DNA of 64,000 nt from Pararhodobacter sp. CCB-MM2 (GCF_001691415.1 NZ_LRRR01000001.1:434001-498000); one strand, 5' to 3'. Positions 27,518 through 37,232 are shown, counted from the stretch's first letter. Notes: generated by a model not told the origin, from the letters alone. Translations and numbers: made by a program.

Positions 27518-27593
27518 GCAACGCCAATTCTTTCGGCAGGGATCGTGTCAGGCTTTGCATGATCCTGAAGAAGGGATGAATTTTTTCCGGCTA

Positions 27594-27608
27594 ATAACCG
27601 CCGGTTAA
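27594..27608 (+). promoter_or_regulatory. CtrA-like box upstream of fliG-like gene
   Basis: ATAA-CCGCCGG-TTAA matches TTAA-N7-TTAA at 7 of 8 bases and lies 34 bp before the ATG of the fliG-like gene. Confidence 0.4.
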
Positions 27609-27641
27609 CCCTGCATCGGGCATTCTGAGCTTCGCACCACG

Positions 27642-28757
27642 ATGGATTCGCCCATGCCCCAGGACCTTGCCCCCCTCGCTTTCCCGTCCGCCTCGACCCC
27701 GATGGCCTTCGATGAGCCGATGCATGCGCATGCGCCGTCGGGCCGGAAGATCCCTGCGCTGACCGGCCGCCAGAAAGCGGCGATCGTCGTGCGGCTGCTG
27801 TTGGCCGAAGGCGCTGACCTGAAGATCTCGTCGCTGCCCGACGATCTGCAAACCGCCTTGACCGAAACCATCGGCGAGATGCGTCTTGTCGATCGCGACA
27901 CGCTCAGCGCCGTGATCGGCGAGTTCGTCGAGACGATGGAACAGGTCGGCCTCAGCTTCCCGGCGGGCCTTCGCGGCGCGCTGAAAGCCATGGATGGTCG
28001 CCTCAGCCCCGGTGCCAGCACCGCCTTGCAGCGTAAGGCCCGCGCCGGGTCCGACCCGTGGGAGCGGATCTCGCAAACCGATGTGCCGACCCTGCTGTCG
28101 GTGCTTGAGCCCGAGAGCGCCGAGGTTGCCTCGGTCGTGCTGTCGAAGCTGCCGGTCGGCAAGGCGGCGGAATTGCTCGCGAAGATGCCGGGCGACCGCG
28201 CGCGCCGCGTGGCCTATGGCGTGTCGCTGACCGAAGGCATCGCGCCGGAGATGGTCACGCGCATCGGCCAGTCCATCGCGCGAGAGATCGACGGCCGTCC
28301 GGCCAAGTACTTCTCCTCGGCCCCGGCACAGCGTGTCGGTGCGATCCTGAACAACTCGACCACACCGATCCGCGAATCGGTGCTGACCAGCCTCGAGGAA
28401 GAAGACGCCGATTTCGCCGAGAATGTGCGCAAAGCGATCTTCACCTTCGGCAACGTGGCCGAGCGTGTGAACCCTCGCGACGTGCCGAAGATCCTGCGCG
28501 AGCTGCCGCAGAGCGACCTGATCACCGCCCTCGCCGCCAGCCTTCATGCGCCGGACAGCCCCGACGGCATCAGCGCCAATTTCCTTCTGGCCAACATGTC
28601 CCAGCGGATGGCTGCCACCCTGCGCGACGAGGTCGAGACCCGTGGTCGCATCAAGGGCAAGGAGGCGGAGGCCGCGTTCGGTGCCGTCATTCAAGCCGTG
28701 CGCAACCTTGTCGAGGCCGGCGAGATCTCTCTCGTCGAAGCGGACGAGGAAGAATAA
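27642..28757 (+). CDS. Orphan FliG-like protein
   Basis: 371 residues with FliG-type middle and C-terminal armadillo-like helices: DVPTLLSVLEPESAEVASVV (M domain), VRKAIFTFGNVAERVNPRDV then PKILRELPQSDLITALAA (C domain, torque-generating helix region). FliG is the rotor protein that meets the stator in the flagellar switch. Here the canonical EHPQ motif of the M domain is changed (EPESAEVA), the N-terminal 40 residues are disordered-looking, and no other flagellar gene is in the window. It may be a diverged FliG paralogue rather than the motor protein. ATG at 27654 is an alternative start. Confidence 0.78.
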   Translation: MDSPMPQDLAPLAFPSASTPMAFDEPMHAHAPSGRKIPALTGRQKAAIVVRLLLAEGADLKISSLPDDLQTALTETIGEMRLVDRDTLSAVIGEFVETMEQVGLSFPAGLRGALKAMDGRLSPGASTALQRKARAGSDPWERISQTDVPTLLSVLEPESAEVASVVLSKLPVGKAAELLAKMPGDRARRVAYGVSLTEGIAPEMVTRIGQSIAREIDGRPAKYFSSAPAQRVGAILNNSTTPIRESVLTSLEEEDADFAENVRKAIFTFGNVAERVNPRDVPKILRELPQSDLITALAASLHAPDSPDGISANFLLANMSQRMAATLRDEVETRGRIKGKEAEAAFGAVIQAVRNLVEAGEISLVEADEEE

Positions 28758-28770
28758 CCCCCCAACGACA

Positions 28771-28793
28771 AAGGGCGCCAACGCGGCGCCCTT
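28771..28793 (+). terminator. Shared terminator hairpin between fliG-like gene and hflX
   Basis: Perfect 9-bp stem AAGGGCGCC (28771-28779) with GGCGCCCTT (28785-28793), loop AACGC. T tracts are short on both sides; it lies between converging genes. Confidence 0.7.
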
Positions 28794-28805
28794 CCTCATT
28801 TGCAA

Positions 28806-30203
28806 TCACGATTTCCGGTCGTCCCGGGCCAAAGGGTCCCAGCCGCCGGACGAGTCCGTGTCATCGTCGTCCTCCAGCAAGGCGTCGTCCTCCGCGTCCG
28901 GTTGCGCGGTCAGCAGCGACTCGAAGCGGCGCTTTTGGCGCGGCGACCACGACATGGTCAGCGCAAGCCCCTCGTCCAGCCCTTCTTCCCCTTGCACGAT
29001 CCCCTCGGCATAGGCCCAGGCCCGCGCCTTGCCCTCGCCGTGGTCGATCACCACCGTTTCGATCCGGCGCTCGTCGCCCATGGCGCGGCCCATGGCCTCG
29101 ATCAGCTCGGGCAGCCCCTCGCCGGTCAGGGCCGAGGCGGCAATCACCCCCTCGCGCCGCTGCGCAACCGTGCGCTGGCCGTCATCGTCGGGCAAGAGGT
29201 CGATCTTGTTCCACAGCTCCAGCCGCGGGACATCCTTGCCGACACCAAGATCGCGCAGGATCGTCTCGACATCGTCGGCCTGGGCTTCCGTCTCGGGATG
29301 GGCGATGTCGCGCACATGCAGGATCAGGTCCGCTTCCAGCACCTCTTCCAGCGTGGCGCGGAAGGCGGCGACCAACTGCGTCGGCAGGTCCGAGATGAAG
29401 CCCACCGTATCCGACAGGATCACCGACAGCCCGCCCGGCAAGACCACGGCCCGCATCGTCGGGTCCAGCGTCGCGAAAAGCATGTCCTTGGCCAGCACAT
29501 CCGCGCCGGTCAAGTGATTGAACAGCGTTGATTTTCCGGCGTTCGTGTAGCCCACCAGCGCGATCACCGGATAGGGCACACGGCGACGGGCCGCACGGTG
29601 CAGCTCGCGCGTTTTCACCACCTTGTCCAGCTGACGGCGCAGGCGCACCATCTGCTCATCGATGGCGCGGCGGTCGGCCTCGATCTGCGTCTCACCGGGA
29701 CCGCCGACGAAGCCGAGGCCCCCGCGCTGACGCTCAAGGTGGGTCCAGGCCCGGACCAGTCGCGTGCGCTGATAACTCAGCGCGGCCAGCTCGACCTGCA
29801 ACACACCCTCTCGGGTGCGGGCGCGGTCGGCGAAAATCTCAAGGATCAACCCCGTGCGGTCCAGAAGCTTGACGCCCCAGTCCTTCTCGAGGTTGCGCTG
29901 CTGAACGGGCGTGACCGGGCCGTCGATGAGCACCAGCTCGATCTCGTCTTCCTCAATCCGTTCCTTCAGCTCTTCCACCTTGCCCGAGCCGAACAGCCGC
30001 CCCGGCTGTGCCTTGGGCAGCTTGACCACCACGCCGCCGACGACCTCGATACCGGGCAGCGCCACGGCCAAGGACAGCGCTTCGGCCAAAGCGGCCTCGG
30101 CGCTGCGCGCGGCCTGACGGCCACGGATGTCGGGATGGATCACAAGCGCTCGCTGGGGGGCTTTGCGCGTGGCGCCCCCCATATCCGTCGCGTCAATGTT
30201 CAC
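28806..30203 (-). CDS. hflX: Ribosome-associated GTPase HflX
   Basis: 465-residue GTPase that binds 50S subunits and splits or rescues stalled ribosomes. N-terminal HflX domain with glycine-rich GGLGFVGGPGETQIE; G domain with GYTNAGKSTLFN (G1), DTVGFI (G3) and NKID (G4); an acidic C-terminal tail of about 40 residues (EDDALLEDDDDTD). The first codon is GTG at 30203; ATG 21 bp further in is a possible alternative. It starts 26 bp after hfq, the same hfq-hflX order as in E. coli. Confidence 0.95.
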   Translation of the reverse strand: MNIDATDMGGATRKAPQRALVIHPDIRGRQAARSAEAALAEALSLAVALPGIEVVGGVVVKLPKAQPGRLFGSGKVEELKERIEEDEIELVLIDGPVTPVQQRNLEKDWGVKLLDRTGLILEIFADRARTREGVLQVELAALSYQRTRLVRAWTHLERQRGGLGFVGGPGETQIEADRRAIDEQMVRLRRQLDKVVKTRELHRAARRRVPYPVIALVGYTNAGKSTLFNHLTGADVLAKDMLFATLDPTMRAVVLPGGLSVILSDTVGFISDLPTQLVAAFRATLEEVLEADLILHVRDIAHPETEAQADDVETILRDLGVGKDVPRLELWNKIDLLPDDDGQRTVAQRREGVIAASALTGEGLPELIEAMGRAMGDERRIETVVIDHGEGKARAWAYAEGIVQGEEGLDEGLALTMSWSPRQKRRFESLLTAQPDAEDDALLEDDDDTDSSGGWDPLARDDRKS

Positions 30204-30229
30204 GATAGAGACCGGCTTTCAGGCGCCAA

Positions 30230-30463
30230 TCAATCCTCGCCATTATACAGCGAGATCGGCTGGCCCGGCATGATGGTCGAGATGGCGTGCTTGTACACCA
30301 GCTGGCTCTGACCTTCGCGACGCAGCAGCACGCAGAAATTGTCGAACCAGGTGATCACGCCCAGAAGCTTCACACCGTTGATGAGAAAAATCGTTACAGG
30401 AACCTTGTTCTTGCGAACGTGGTTCAGAAAGGCGTCCTGCAAATTCTGTTTGTCTGTGGCCAT
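30230..30463 (-). CDS. hfq: RNA chaperone Hfq
   Basis: 77-residue Sm-like protein that forms hexameric rings and pairs sRNAs with mRNAs. Sm1 ([36 protein letters not shown]) and Sm2 ([14 protein letters not shown], with the proximal-face YKH) are complete; no long C-terminal tail, as is usual in alphaproteobacteria. AAGGC lies upstream of the ATG. The 173 bp between trkH and hfq can hold its own promoter. Confidence 0.98.
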   Translation of the reverse strand: MATDKQNLQDAFLNHVRKNKVPVTIFLINGVKLLGVITWFDNFCVLLRREGQSQLVYKHAISTIMPGQPISLYNGED

Positions 30464-30636
30464 TTGTCTTTGCCTTCTTGTTCTTGGCCCACGCAGCCGT
30501 CGGAGCTGTCGCAGTCTCCCCCTGAGGGCCGAGTATGGAGGGGGATTGCATAAGTTTCCAGCCCAAAAACTCGCCTTTTCAGCGCATTACCGGGCGAAAA
30601 ATTGCCCGTGCGACGGGCGGTTGCGGAAACGTCGCG

Positions 30637-32130
30637 TCACGTTCTCCGGGAACGGTCGAGGATCGCGGCCAACAGCACGAGGATTTCCAACCGGCCGAGA
30701 ATCATCGCGCCTGCCAGCACGCCTCGCGCGGGATCGCCGAGCAGCACCCAATAGAGCGGCTGATCCCCCGCCACCTGCGTCAGCTGGCCGGTGTTCGTCA
30801 GCGCAGCCATGGCGAAGATCATCGCGGTCTCAAGGCTCATGCCGCTGAACAGCAGCAGCGCCACGATCACCACCGAGGTCAGCGCGAAGACCATCGCGAA
30901 CAGCCAGGCCGACCGCGCGGCCGAGGTTGCGAGGAAGCGGTCGTATTCATTTCCGCCGACCACCATCGAGGGGTAGATCATGCGCATCAGCTCGAACCGG
31001 CTGAGGCGGCCCAGCGAATAGAGACGCAGCAGTTTGATGCCCCCCGCCGTCGTCGCCACGCCACCGCCAAGCAGCGCCACCGACATCAGGACCAGCCCCG
31101 GCGGGGTCAGCCCGGACCAGGCGCGGGCGGCGATCCAGTCCTGATTGACGAAGCCCGTGGTAGTCAGGAACGACAGCGCGGTGAAGGCCGCGCCCCAAGC
31201 GGTGCGGCCAATGGCGGGCAGGTTCTCGCCCTCGCGCGCCTCGAAAGCGCCGGCCCAATGGCGGGCGACGACGAAGAGGGTCACCATCGTGATCAACACG
31301 ACCGCCGTGATCAGCTCTGGATCGCGGTAGAGCGGACGGGCGCGGGCGCCGTGGCCGGGCAGAAACCGGCGGCTGAGTGCCACGCAGAGGAAGCCGAAAA
31401 TCGCCACCTCGGCGCCGAGGCCCACATTGCCCAGAGTCTCACGCGGCAACACGCCCGAGGTCGACAGCGTCGCCATCGCCTGCATCAGCGCGTCGAAACC
31501 GGGCACGCCCATTAGCGTCAGCAGCACCCACAGGGCCAACGTCAGGCCGGCATAGGCGGGCAGGATCACCACGGCATGGGCCCGCAGCCGCAGGCCATGC
31601 CCCGCTCCCGGCCCGGCGCGGGTGATGGCGATGGGCGTTCGGCGGATCATCTCGAAGCCACCGAGGCGCAGGGGCGCCAGCAGGGCCGTCGCGGCAGCAA
31701 GGATGAAGGCCCCGCCCAGCCAGCCGGCCATACCGCGCCACAGGTGGATGGCCTGCGGCACCCGACGCGGCAGGTCGAACAGCGAGGCGCCGGTGGTGGT
31801 GAAGGCCGAGATCATCTCGAACCAGGCATCGATGAAGCGCATATTCGGCGTGGCCTCGGCCAGCGGAAGCGCCATCACGGCCGGCAACAGCAGATAGATC
31901 GAGGCCAGCAAGGGGAACGGCCCGGTCGGTGGCCCTCGGCGGATCTGCCCGGCCGAGGCGATGGCGACGAACCCCGCCAGCAACCCGCTGAGCAGGCCCC
32001 AATAGAAGAAGGTGCGCGCCAGATCCTCGTTGCCGTCCAGCGCCGCCTTCAACGCCGGCACCAGCATCAGCGCCCCCGCGAGGCCGATCAGGGCAACGAG
32101 GGGCGGCACCCGGGACAGGCGCTCGGGCAT
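30637..32130 (-). CDS. trkH: Potassium uptake protein TrkH
   Basis: 497-residue inner-membrane K+ translocating subunit with four pore-loop repeats. Filter-like segments are seen: FTTTGASLFD, LSTSGVLP, FLTTTGFVNQDW and LTNTGQL, plus the VATTAGGIKLLRLY stretch. It works with the cytosolic TrkA, encoded directly upstream with 1 bp between the genes. Confidence 0.94.
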   Translation of the reverse strand: MPERLSRVPPLVALIGLAGALMLVPALKAALDGNEDLARTFFYWGLLSGLLAGFVAIASAGQIRRGPPTGPFPLLASIYLLLPAVMALPLAEATPNMRFIDAWFEMISAFTTTGASLFDLPRRVPQAIHLWRGMAGWLGGAFILAAATALLAPLRLGGFEMIRRTPIAITRAGPGAGHGLRLRAHAVVILPAYAGLTLALWVLLTLMGVPGFDALMQAMATLSTSGVLPRETLGNVGLGAEVAIFGFLCVALSRRFLPGHGARARPLYRDPELITAVVLITMVTLFVVARHWAGAFEAREGENLPAIGRTAWGAAFTALSFLTTTGFVNQDWIAARAWSGLTPPGLVLMSVALLGGGVATTAGGIKLLRLYSLGRLSRFELMRMIYPSMVVGGNEYDRFLATSAARSAWLFAMVFALTSVVIVALLLFSGMSLETAMIFAMAALTNTGQLTQVAGDQPLYWVLLGDPARGVLAGAMILGRLEILVLLAAILDRSRRT

Positions 32131-32131
32131 G

Positions 32132-33508
32132 TCAGAAATACTCCACGGCCACTTGTAGCAGCCGCTCGATCACCGGCACATCGTTGCGCAGCGCGAAGAT
32201 CACCAGAATATCGCCCTCGGCCAGTTCGGTGGTCGAGGTGGGCTTCACGAACTCGCCCTTCTTCATCACCGCGCCGACCAGCGCCCCTTCCGGGAAGCCG
32301 ATCTGGCCGATCTTGCGCCCGGCCAGCGGCGAGGTCGACAGCACCTGCGCCTCGATCACCTCGGCCTCACCATCGCCGATCGTATAGATCGAGCGCACGC
32401 GGCCATGGCGCACATGGCGCAGGATCGACGACACGGTCGTGGCGCGCGGGTTGATATGCGCATCGACCCCGAGGTGGTCCATCAGCGGCACCAGCGAGGG
32501 ATCGTTGACCAGCGCGATGGTCATCTTGCAGCCCATCGCCTTGGCGCGCACACAGGCCAGCAGGTTGGTCTTGTCGTCATCGGTGACGGCCAGCAGCGCA
32601 TCGGCGCTGTCGATGGCGGCCTCGGACAGAAGCTCGCTGTCCATGCCGTCGCCATGCAGCACGATGGTCCGCTCCAGCTGGTCGGCAGCCGTCTCGGCCC
32701 GGACGCGGTCGCGCTCGATCACCTTGACGCGGACACGCTCGCGCTGGGTTTCCAACGCCCGCGCGACACCAAGGCCCACGTTGCCGGCGCCGACGATGAC
32801 GATCCGCTCCTGCTTGGCCTGCGGCTTGCCGAAGATCGCCAAGGTGCGCGCCAGATCCGAGCTTTCCGCGACGACGTAGATCTGATCGCCCTCGAACAGC
32901 TGATCGCCGGGTTCAGGTGCGAACAGCTTGCCCGACCGGCGCACGCCCACGACGATGGCGCGCAGGCTGGAGAACAGTTCGGTCAGCTGCCGCAACGGCG
33001 TGTTCAGCACCGGGCATTCGTCGTCGAGCGAGATCCCCGCCAGCCGCACCTTGCCGTCGATGAAATCCTGCACATCGAAGGTCGAGGGCGCCGCAAAGCG
33101 CCGCAGGGCCGCGCGCGAGACCTCGTGTTCGGGGTTGATCACCACGTCGATGGGCATGTGATCGCGGCGGAACAGGTCGGAATAGACCGGTGCCAGATAG
33201 GTCTGGGCGCGCAGACGGGCGATCTTGCGGGTGACGTTGAAGACCGAATGGGCCACCTGACAGGTGACCATGTTGACCTCGTCGGAATAGGTCGCGGCGA
33301 TGATCATGTCGGCTTCGCGCGCGCCGGCTTGTTCCAGCACATCGGGATGCGACGCGAAGCCCACAACCCCCTGCACTTCCAGCGCATCGGTCGCGCGGCG
33401 CACCAGCGCCGGGTTGTTGTCGACGATGGAGACGTCGTTCGATTCACCCGAGAGGTGACGGGCGATCTGCCAGCCCACCTGGCCCGCGCCGCAGATGATG
33501 ATCTTCAT
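32132..33508 (-). CDS. trkA: Trk potassium uptake regulatory subunit TrkA
   Basis: 458-residue peripheral subunit with two tandem RCK units. Each has an NAD-binding Rossmann start (IIICGAGQVGWQIARHL at residue 3; RIVIVGAGNVGLGVARAL near residue 233) and a TrkA-C domain. It gates TrkH in response to nucleotides. It lies 50 bp after ntrX; the ntr-trk linkage is well known in Rhodobacter and rhizobia. Confidence 0.96.
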   Translation of the reverse strand: MKIIICGAGQVGWQIARHLSGESNDVSIVDNNPALVRRATDALEVQGVVGFASHPDVLEQAGAREADMIIAATYSDEVNMVTCQVAHSVFNVTRKIARLRAQTYLAPVYSDLFRRDHMPIDVVINPEHEVSRAALRRFAAPSTFDVQDFIDGKVRLAGISLDDECPVLNTPLRQLTELFSSLRAIVVGVRRSGKLFAPEPGDQLFEGDQIYVVAESSDLARTLAIFGKPQAKQERIVIVGAGNVGLGVARALETQRERVRVKVIERDRVRAETAADQLERTIVLHGDGMDSELLSEAAIDSADALLAVTDDDKTNLLACVRAKAMGCKMTIALVNDPSLVPLMDHLGVDAHINPRATTVSSILRHVRHGRVRSIYTIGDGEAEVIEAQVLSTSPLAGRKIGQIGFPEGALVGAVMKKGEFVKPTSTTELAEGDILVIFALRNDVPVIERLLQVAVEYF

Positions 33509-33558
33509 CGATTAGCTCTCCACCGCGCTGGCGTCAGAAGGAAGTCGATACCCGATTG

Positions 33559-34947
33559 TCACTCGTCACGCCCATTGCGACCACCCGAAAGCGCCGCCGT
33601 ATTCACGCCCAGCGACTTCAGCTTCCGATGCAATGCCGAGCGCTCCATACCGACAAAGGCCGCCGTGCGCGAGATGTTACCGCCGAAACGGTTGATCTGC
33701 GTGAGCAGGTATTCGCGCTCGAACAGCTCGCGCGCCTCGCGCAGCGGCAGCGTTGCAAGGCCACCGGCCAGCACCACGCGGCCCTCGTCCTCGGCCCCGG
33801 CGCTTTCGGACATCAGGTCGCGGGCCTCGATCGCCCCTTCCTCGCCCAAAATCAGCGCGCGTTCGATCACGTTGCGCAGCTGGCGGATGTTGCCGGGCCA
33901 GTTCATCGACTGAAGCTGCGTCTCGGCCTCTTCGGACAGGTCGCGCTTGGGCAGGCCCTGCGTCTGGTGCAGCAACTCGATGAAATGCCGCGAGAGTTCG
34001 GGAATATCCTCGCGCCGCTCGGACAGAGCCGGGACGCTGATCGGCACCACGTTGAGCCGGTCGTACAGTTCCTGCCGGAAGGTGCCGGCGGCGATCTCGG
34101 CGCGCAGGTCGCGGGTCGTGGACGAGATCACGCGCAAGTCGACCTTCACCCGATCCGCCCCATCGACGCGGGTAAAGGTCTGTTCGACCAGCACGCGCAG
34201 GATTTTCGACTGGGTAACCACGGGCATGTCCGCCACCTCGTCGAGGTACAGGATGCCGCCATTCGCCTGTTCCAGCAGACCCGGAATGATGCCCCGCGCG
34301 CCGCTCTCCTGCCCGAAGAGGACCGCCTCCATCTTGTCCGGTTCGATCGAGGCACAGGCCACGGTCACGAACGGCGCGTCGGCCCGGTTGGAATTGGCAT
34401 GGATATAGCGCGCGGCGACTTCCTTGCCCGAGCCAGACGGCCCCGTCAGCATCACCCGCCCGTTCGATCGCGTGACCTTGCCCAGCTGGCTCTTCAGGAA
34501 CTTCAGCGCCTGACTTTGGCCGATCATCTCGGTCGGGCCGGAATCGCGCTTCTTCAGCTTGGTATTCTCGCGCCGCAGGCGGGAGGTCTCCATGGCCCGA
34601 CCGATCACAACCAGCAGCTGGTCGGTGTTGAACGGCTTCTCGATGAAGTCATAGGCGCCCTTCTTGATCGCCTCGACGGCGATCTCGATGTTGCCATGGC
34701 CCGAGATGATGACCACCGGGATATGCGGGTAGTCGCGTTTCACCGACATCAGAATCCCGATGCCATCCAGCTTCGAATCCCGCAGCCAGAGGTCGAGGAT
34801 CAGCAGCATTGGCGGATCATTCGCCACGGCGGCCATCGCCTCGTCGGAATTGGCGGCGACGCGGGTGGAATAGCCCTCCTCGCGCAGGATTTCCGCCACC
34901 AACTCGCGGATGTCTCGTTCGTCGTCGACGATCAGGATGTCGCTCAT
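33559..34947 (-). CDS. ntrX: Nitrogen-family response regulator NtrX
   Basis: 462 residues: receiver (phospho-acceptor Asp52 in LILDLWLRD), AAA+ domain (Walker A GPSGSGKE, Walker B ILYLDEVADM) and a Fis-type HTH (NISRTAAFVGMERSALHRKL). The sigma-54 contact loop GAFTGA is replaced: the sequence reads LFGQESGARGIIPGLLEQ. In the NtrYX pair it responds to redox or nitrogen cues, and in related bacteria it controls cell envelope and respiration genes. It overlaps ntrY by 4 bp (ATGA). Confidence 0.95.
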   Translation of the reverse strand: MSDILIVDDERDIRELVAEILREEGYSTRVAANSDEAMAAVANDPPMLLILDLWLRDSKLDGIGILMSVKRDYPHIPVVIISGHGNIEIAVEAIKKGAYDFIEKPFNTDQLLVVIGRAMETSRLRRENTKLKKRDSGPTEMIGQSQALKFLKSQLGKVTRSNGRVMLTGPSGSGKEVAARYIHANSNRADAPFVTVACASIEPDKMEAVLFGQESGARGIIPGLLEQANGGILYLDEVADMPVVTQSKILRVLVEQTFTRVDGADRVKVDLRVISSTTRDLRAEIAAGTFRQELYDRLNVVPISVPALSERREDIPELSRHFIELLHQTQGLPKRDLSEEAETQLQSMNWPGNIRQLRNVIERALILGEEGAIEARDLMSESAGAEDEGRVVLAGGLATLPLREARELFEREYLLTQINRFGGNISRTAAFVGMERSALHRKLKSLGVNTAALSGGRNGRDE

Positions 34948-37232
34948 GCCTCGGCTCCCAATTCATTGCGGCTGCCGCGCGAATTGCGCAGGATCGGCAG
35001 CCTAATTTCCGCCAGCGCCCCGGTATGCGCACAGCCCGCCATGACGGGCGCGTCGCGCAGTTCCAGAGTGCCGCCGTGTTCCTCGATGATCTTCTTCACG
35101 ATCGGAAGGCCCAAACCCGTCCCCCGCTCGCGTGTCGTCACGTAAGGTTCAAACAGCCGCGCCCGGTCTTCGGGCAGGCCAATTCCGTTGTCGGAAATGG
35201 TGATGGTGGCGCGATCTTCGGCCACGTCCATCGCGACCTTGATCGCAGGCGTGTAACCTTCAGGCGCGCGCCGGGCTTCGATCAGGCCTTCCGTGGCCTC
35301 GCCCGCGTTCTTCAGCAGGTTGGTCAGCGCCTGCGAGATCATCGTCGGGTCGATCTCGATCACCAAGGGCTCGGCCGGCAGCGTCACATCGAAGGTGACA
35401 TTCGGCTGGCCGCTTTCCTGCAGGGTCGTCGCGTCGCGCAGCAGCGTCACCAGATCCGTCGGCCGCCGATCCGGCTCGGGCATGCGGGCAAAGCGGGAGA
35501 ACTCGTCAACGATGCGGCGCAAGTCATTGGTTTGGCGCACAATGACATCCGTCAGCTGCGCCAGCGAGGCCGCGTCCTCCTCGCCCATCACCTTCGAGAA
35601 CTTGCGCTTGATCCGTTCCGCCGACAGCTGGATAGGCGTCAGCGGGTTCTTGATCTCATGCGCGATCCGCCGCGCGACATCGCCCCAGGCCGCCATGCGC
35701 TGCGCCGAGACCAGCTCGGTCACATCGTCAAAGGCGACCACATAGCCCTCCAGCTCTCCGGCGGCATTGCGACGCTCGGCCAGCCGCACCAACAGGCTTT
35801 CCAGCCGTCCGTTGCGACTGATGCGGACCTCGTCCTGCACCCGGCCGCCCACCAGACGGCCCTCGCCGCCCTGAAGCCGGCCCAACAGCGCCCCGAATTC
35901 CGGCACCGCCTCGGCGATCGGCTGATGCACGGCGGCCTCGGCGGTGATCTTGGTCAGCGTCTCGGCAGCGCGGTTGACGAAATCGATCCGACCCTCGGCA
36001 TCGAGGCCGATCACCCCGGCCGTGACCGAACCCAGCACTGAGTCGAACAGGCGTCCGCGTTCCTCGATCTGGCGGGTATTGGCCAGAAGGGCTTCACGCT
36101 GGCCCTTAAGTTGGCGCGTCATCTGGTTGAAAACACGGCCCATCAGGGCGATCTCGTCCTCGCCGCGCTCTTCGGGCACCTGCACGTCCAGATCGCCTTG
36201 GCCGACGATCTCGGCGGCGGCGGCCAGCCGGCCGACGGGGCGCGAGAGACGTTCGGCGAACCACATGCCCAGCCAGATCGCCGCAAGGATAAGGATGAGC
36301 GCGAAGCCGATGTAAAGAAGGGCAAAATTGAACAACAGCGTGCCGCGTTCGGCCTCCAGCTGGTTGTACAATTGGATCGTCTGCTGCGTCTCATCGAGCA
36401 GCGACAGGATCTCGCCATCCACCGCACGACCGACGTAGAGCAGCCGGTTCGGGTAGCCCGGCAGCGGCACCAAGGCGCGGAATTCGCTGTTCGGCCAATC
36501 CTTTATGAGCGTCAGTTCCCCGTCCGCAGCGCGGTTCAGGTCCTCGACCTCTGGGCGGATGAAGTCGAACAGATACGACCGCTCCCCGCGCAGCAAAAGC
36601 TCACCGTTGAAATCGATGATCAGGGCCACGCGCAATCCGCGCTGGATCGCCGCCTGCGCCTGGCTGAGAAGCTGCCGCGTGTCCCCTTCGCTGAGCAAGG
36701 GCTGCTGCCGACGGGCTTGTACCAGCAGGTTGGCGACGGCCTGTGCGTCCTCGATCAGGTTGCGTTCCTGCTCATCCTGATAGGCCTGCGCAGCGGCCAG
36801 CGAATTGCCGACCACATTGCGCACCCGGTCCGAGAACCAGCTCTCCAGACCCAGGTTGATCGTCACCACGGCGAAGACCGCGACGGTGATCGCCGGCGAC
36901 AGCGCGATGATCCCGAACAGCGAAGACAGCCGCAGATGCAGCGCCGAGCCGGCCGAGCGCGATCGCCGCGCGAGGATCAGTCGGAAGATCCGCCCCAGCA
37001 CCAGTGTCGCGACGATGAGGAAATAGATCAGGTCGACCAGCAGCACCGTCCGCACCGAGGGCAGGACCGGGCTGCGCGTCGGCCCCAACGCGACCATCGT
37101 CACCAAGACGAGGATCGGCGCCAGGACCACCAGCACCAGCGTCCCAATGGCCTGAAGGCGGCGCTGCAAACGGCTGCGGCGCGGGGGGCCAAGCTCGGGC
37201 AAGCCCGGTGCGGGAATCGGGGAAGACGTCAT
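34944..37232 (-). CDS. ntrY: Sensor histidine kinase NtrY
   Basis: 762 residues: about four membrane helices (three N-terminal, within about 25-130; one near 310-335), a periplasmic sensor region of about 170 residues between helices 3 and 4, HAMP (LSRPVGRLAAAAEIVGQGDL), PAS (VTAGVIGLDAEGRIDFVN), HisKA ([20 protein letters not shown]) and HATPase (LTNLLKNAGEA, ISDNGIGLP, GTGLGLPIVKKI). Membrane sensor partner of NtrX, known in Brucella and Neisseria relatives to sense low oxygen. ATG at 37232 is preferred over an upstream TTG. Confidence 0.94.
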   Translation of the reverse strand: MTSSPIPAPGLPELGPPRRSRLQRRLQAIGTLVLVVLAPILVLVTMVALGPTRSPVLPSVRTVLLVDLIYFLIVATLVLGRIFRLILARRSRSAGSALHLRLSSLFGIIALSPAITVAVFAVVTINLGLESWFSDRVRNVVGNSLAAAQAYQDEQERNLIEDAQAVANLLVQARRQQPLLSEGDTRQLLSQAQAAIQRGLRVALIIDFNGELLLRGERSYLFDFIRPEVEDLNRAADGELTLIKDWPNSEFRALVPLPGYPNRLLYVGRAVDGEILSLLDETQQTIQLYNQLEAERGTLLFNFALLYIGFALILILAAIWLGMWFAERLSRPVGRLAAAAEIVGQGDLDVQVPEERGEDEIALMGRVFNQMTRQLKGQREALLANTRQIEERGRLFDSVLGSVTAGVIGLDAEGRIDFVNRAAETLTKITAEAAVHQPIAEAVPEFGALLGRLQGGEGRLVGGRVQDEVRISRNGRLESLLVRLAERRNAAGELEGYVVAFDDVTELVSAQRMAAWGDVARRIAHEIKNPLTPIQLSAERIKRKFSKVMGEEDAASLAQLTDVIVRQTNDLRRIVDEFSRFARMPEPDRRPTDLVTLLRDATTLQESGQPNVTFDVTLPAEPLVIEIDPTMISQALTNLLKNAGEATEGLIEARRAPEGYTPAIKVAMDVAEDRATITISDNGIGLPEDRARLFEPYVTTRERGTGLGLPIVKKIIEEHGGTLELRDAPVMAGCAHTGALAEIRLPILRNSRGSRNELGAEA

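Noticed and set aside
27504..27552. FNR box acting rightward on the fliG-like gene
   Set aside because: With class II spacing the -10 would be GGATCG, far from consensus; the leftward TAGAAC fits much better. Dual action is not excluded.
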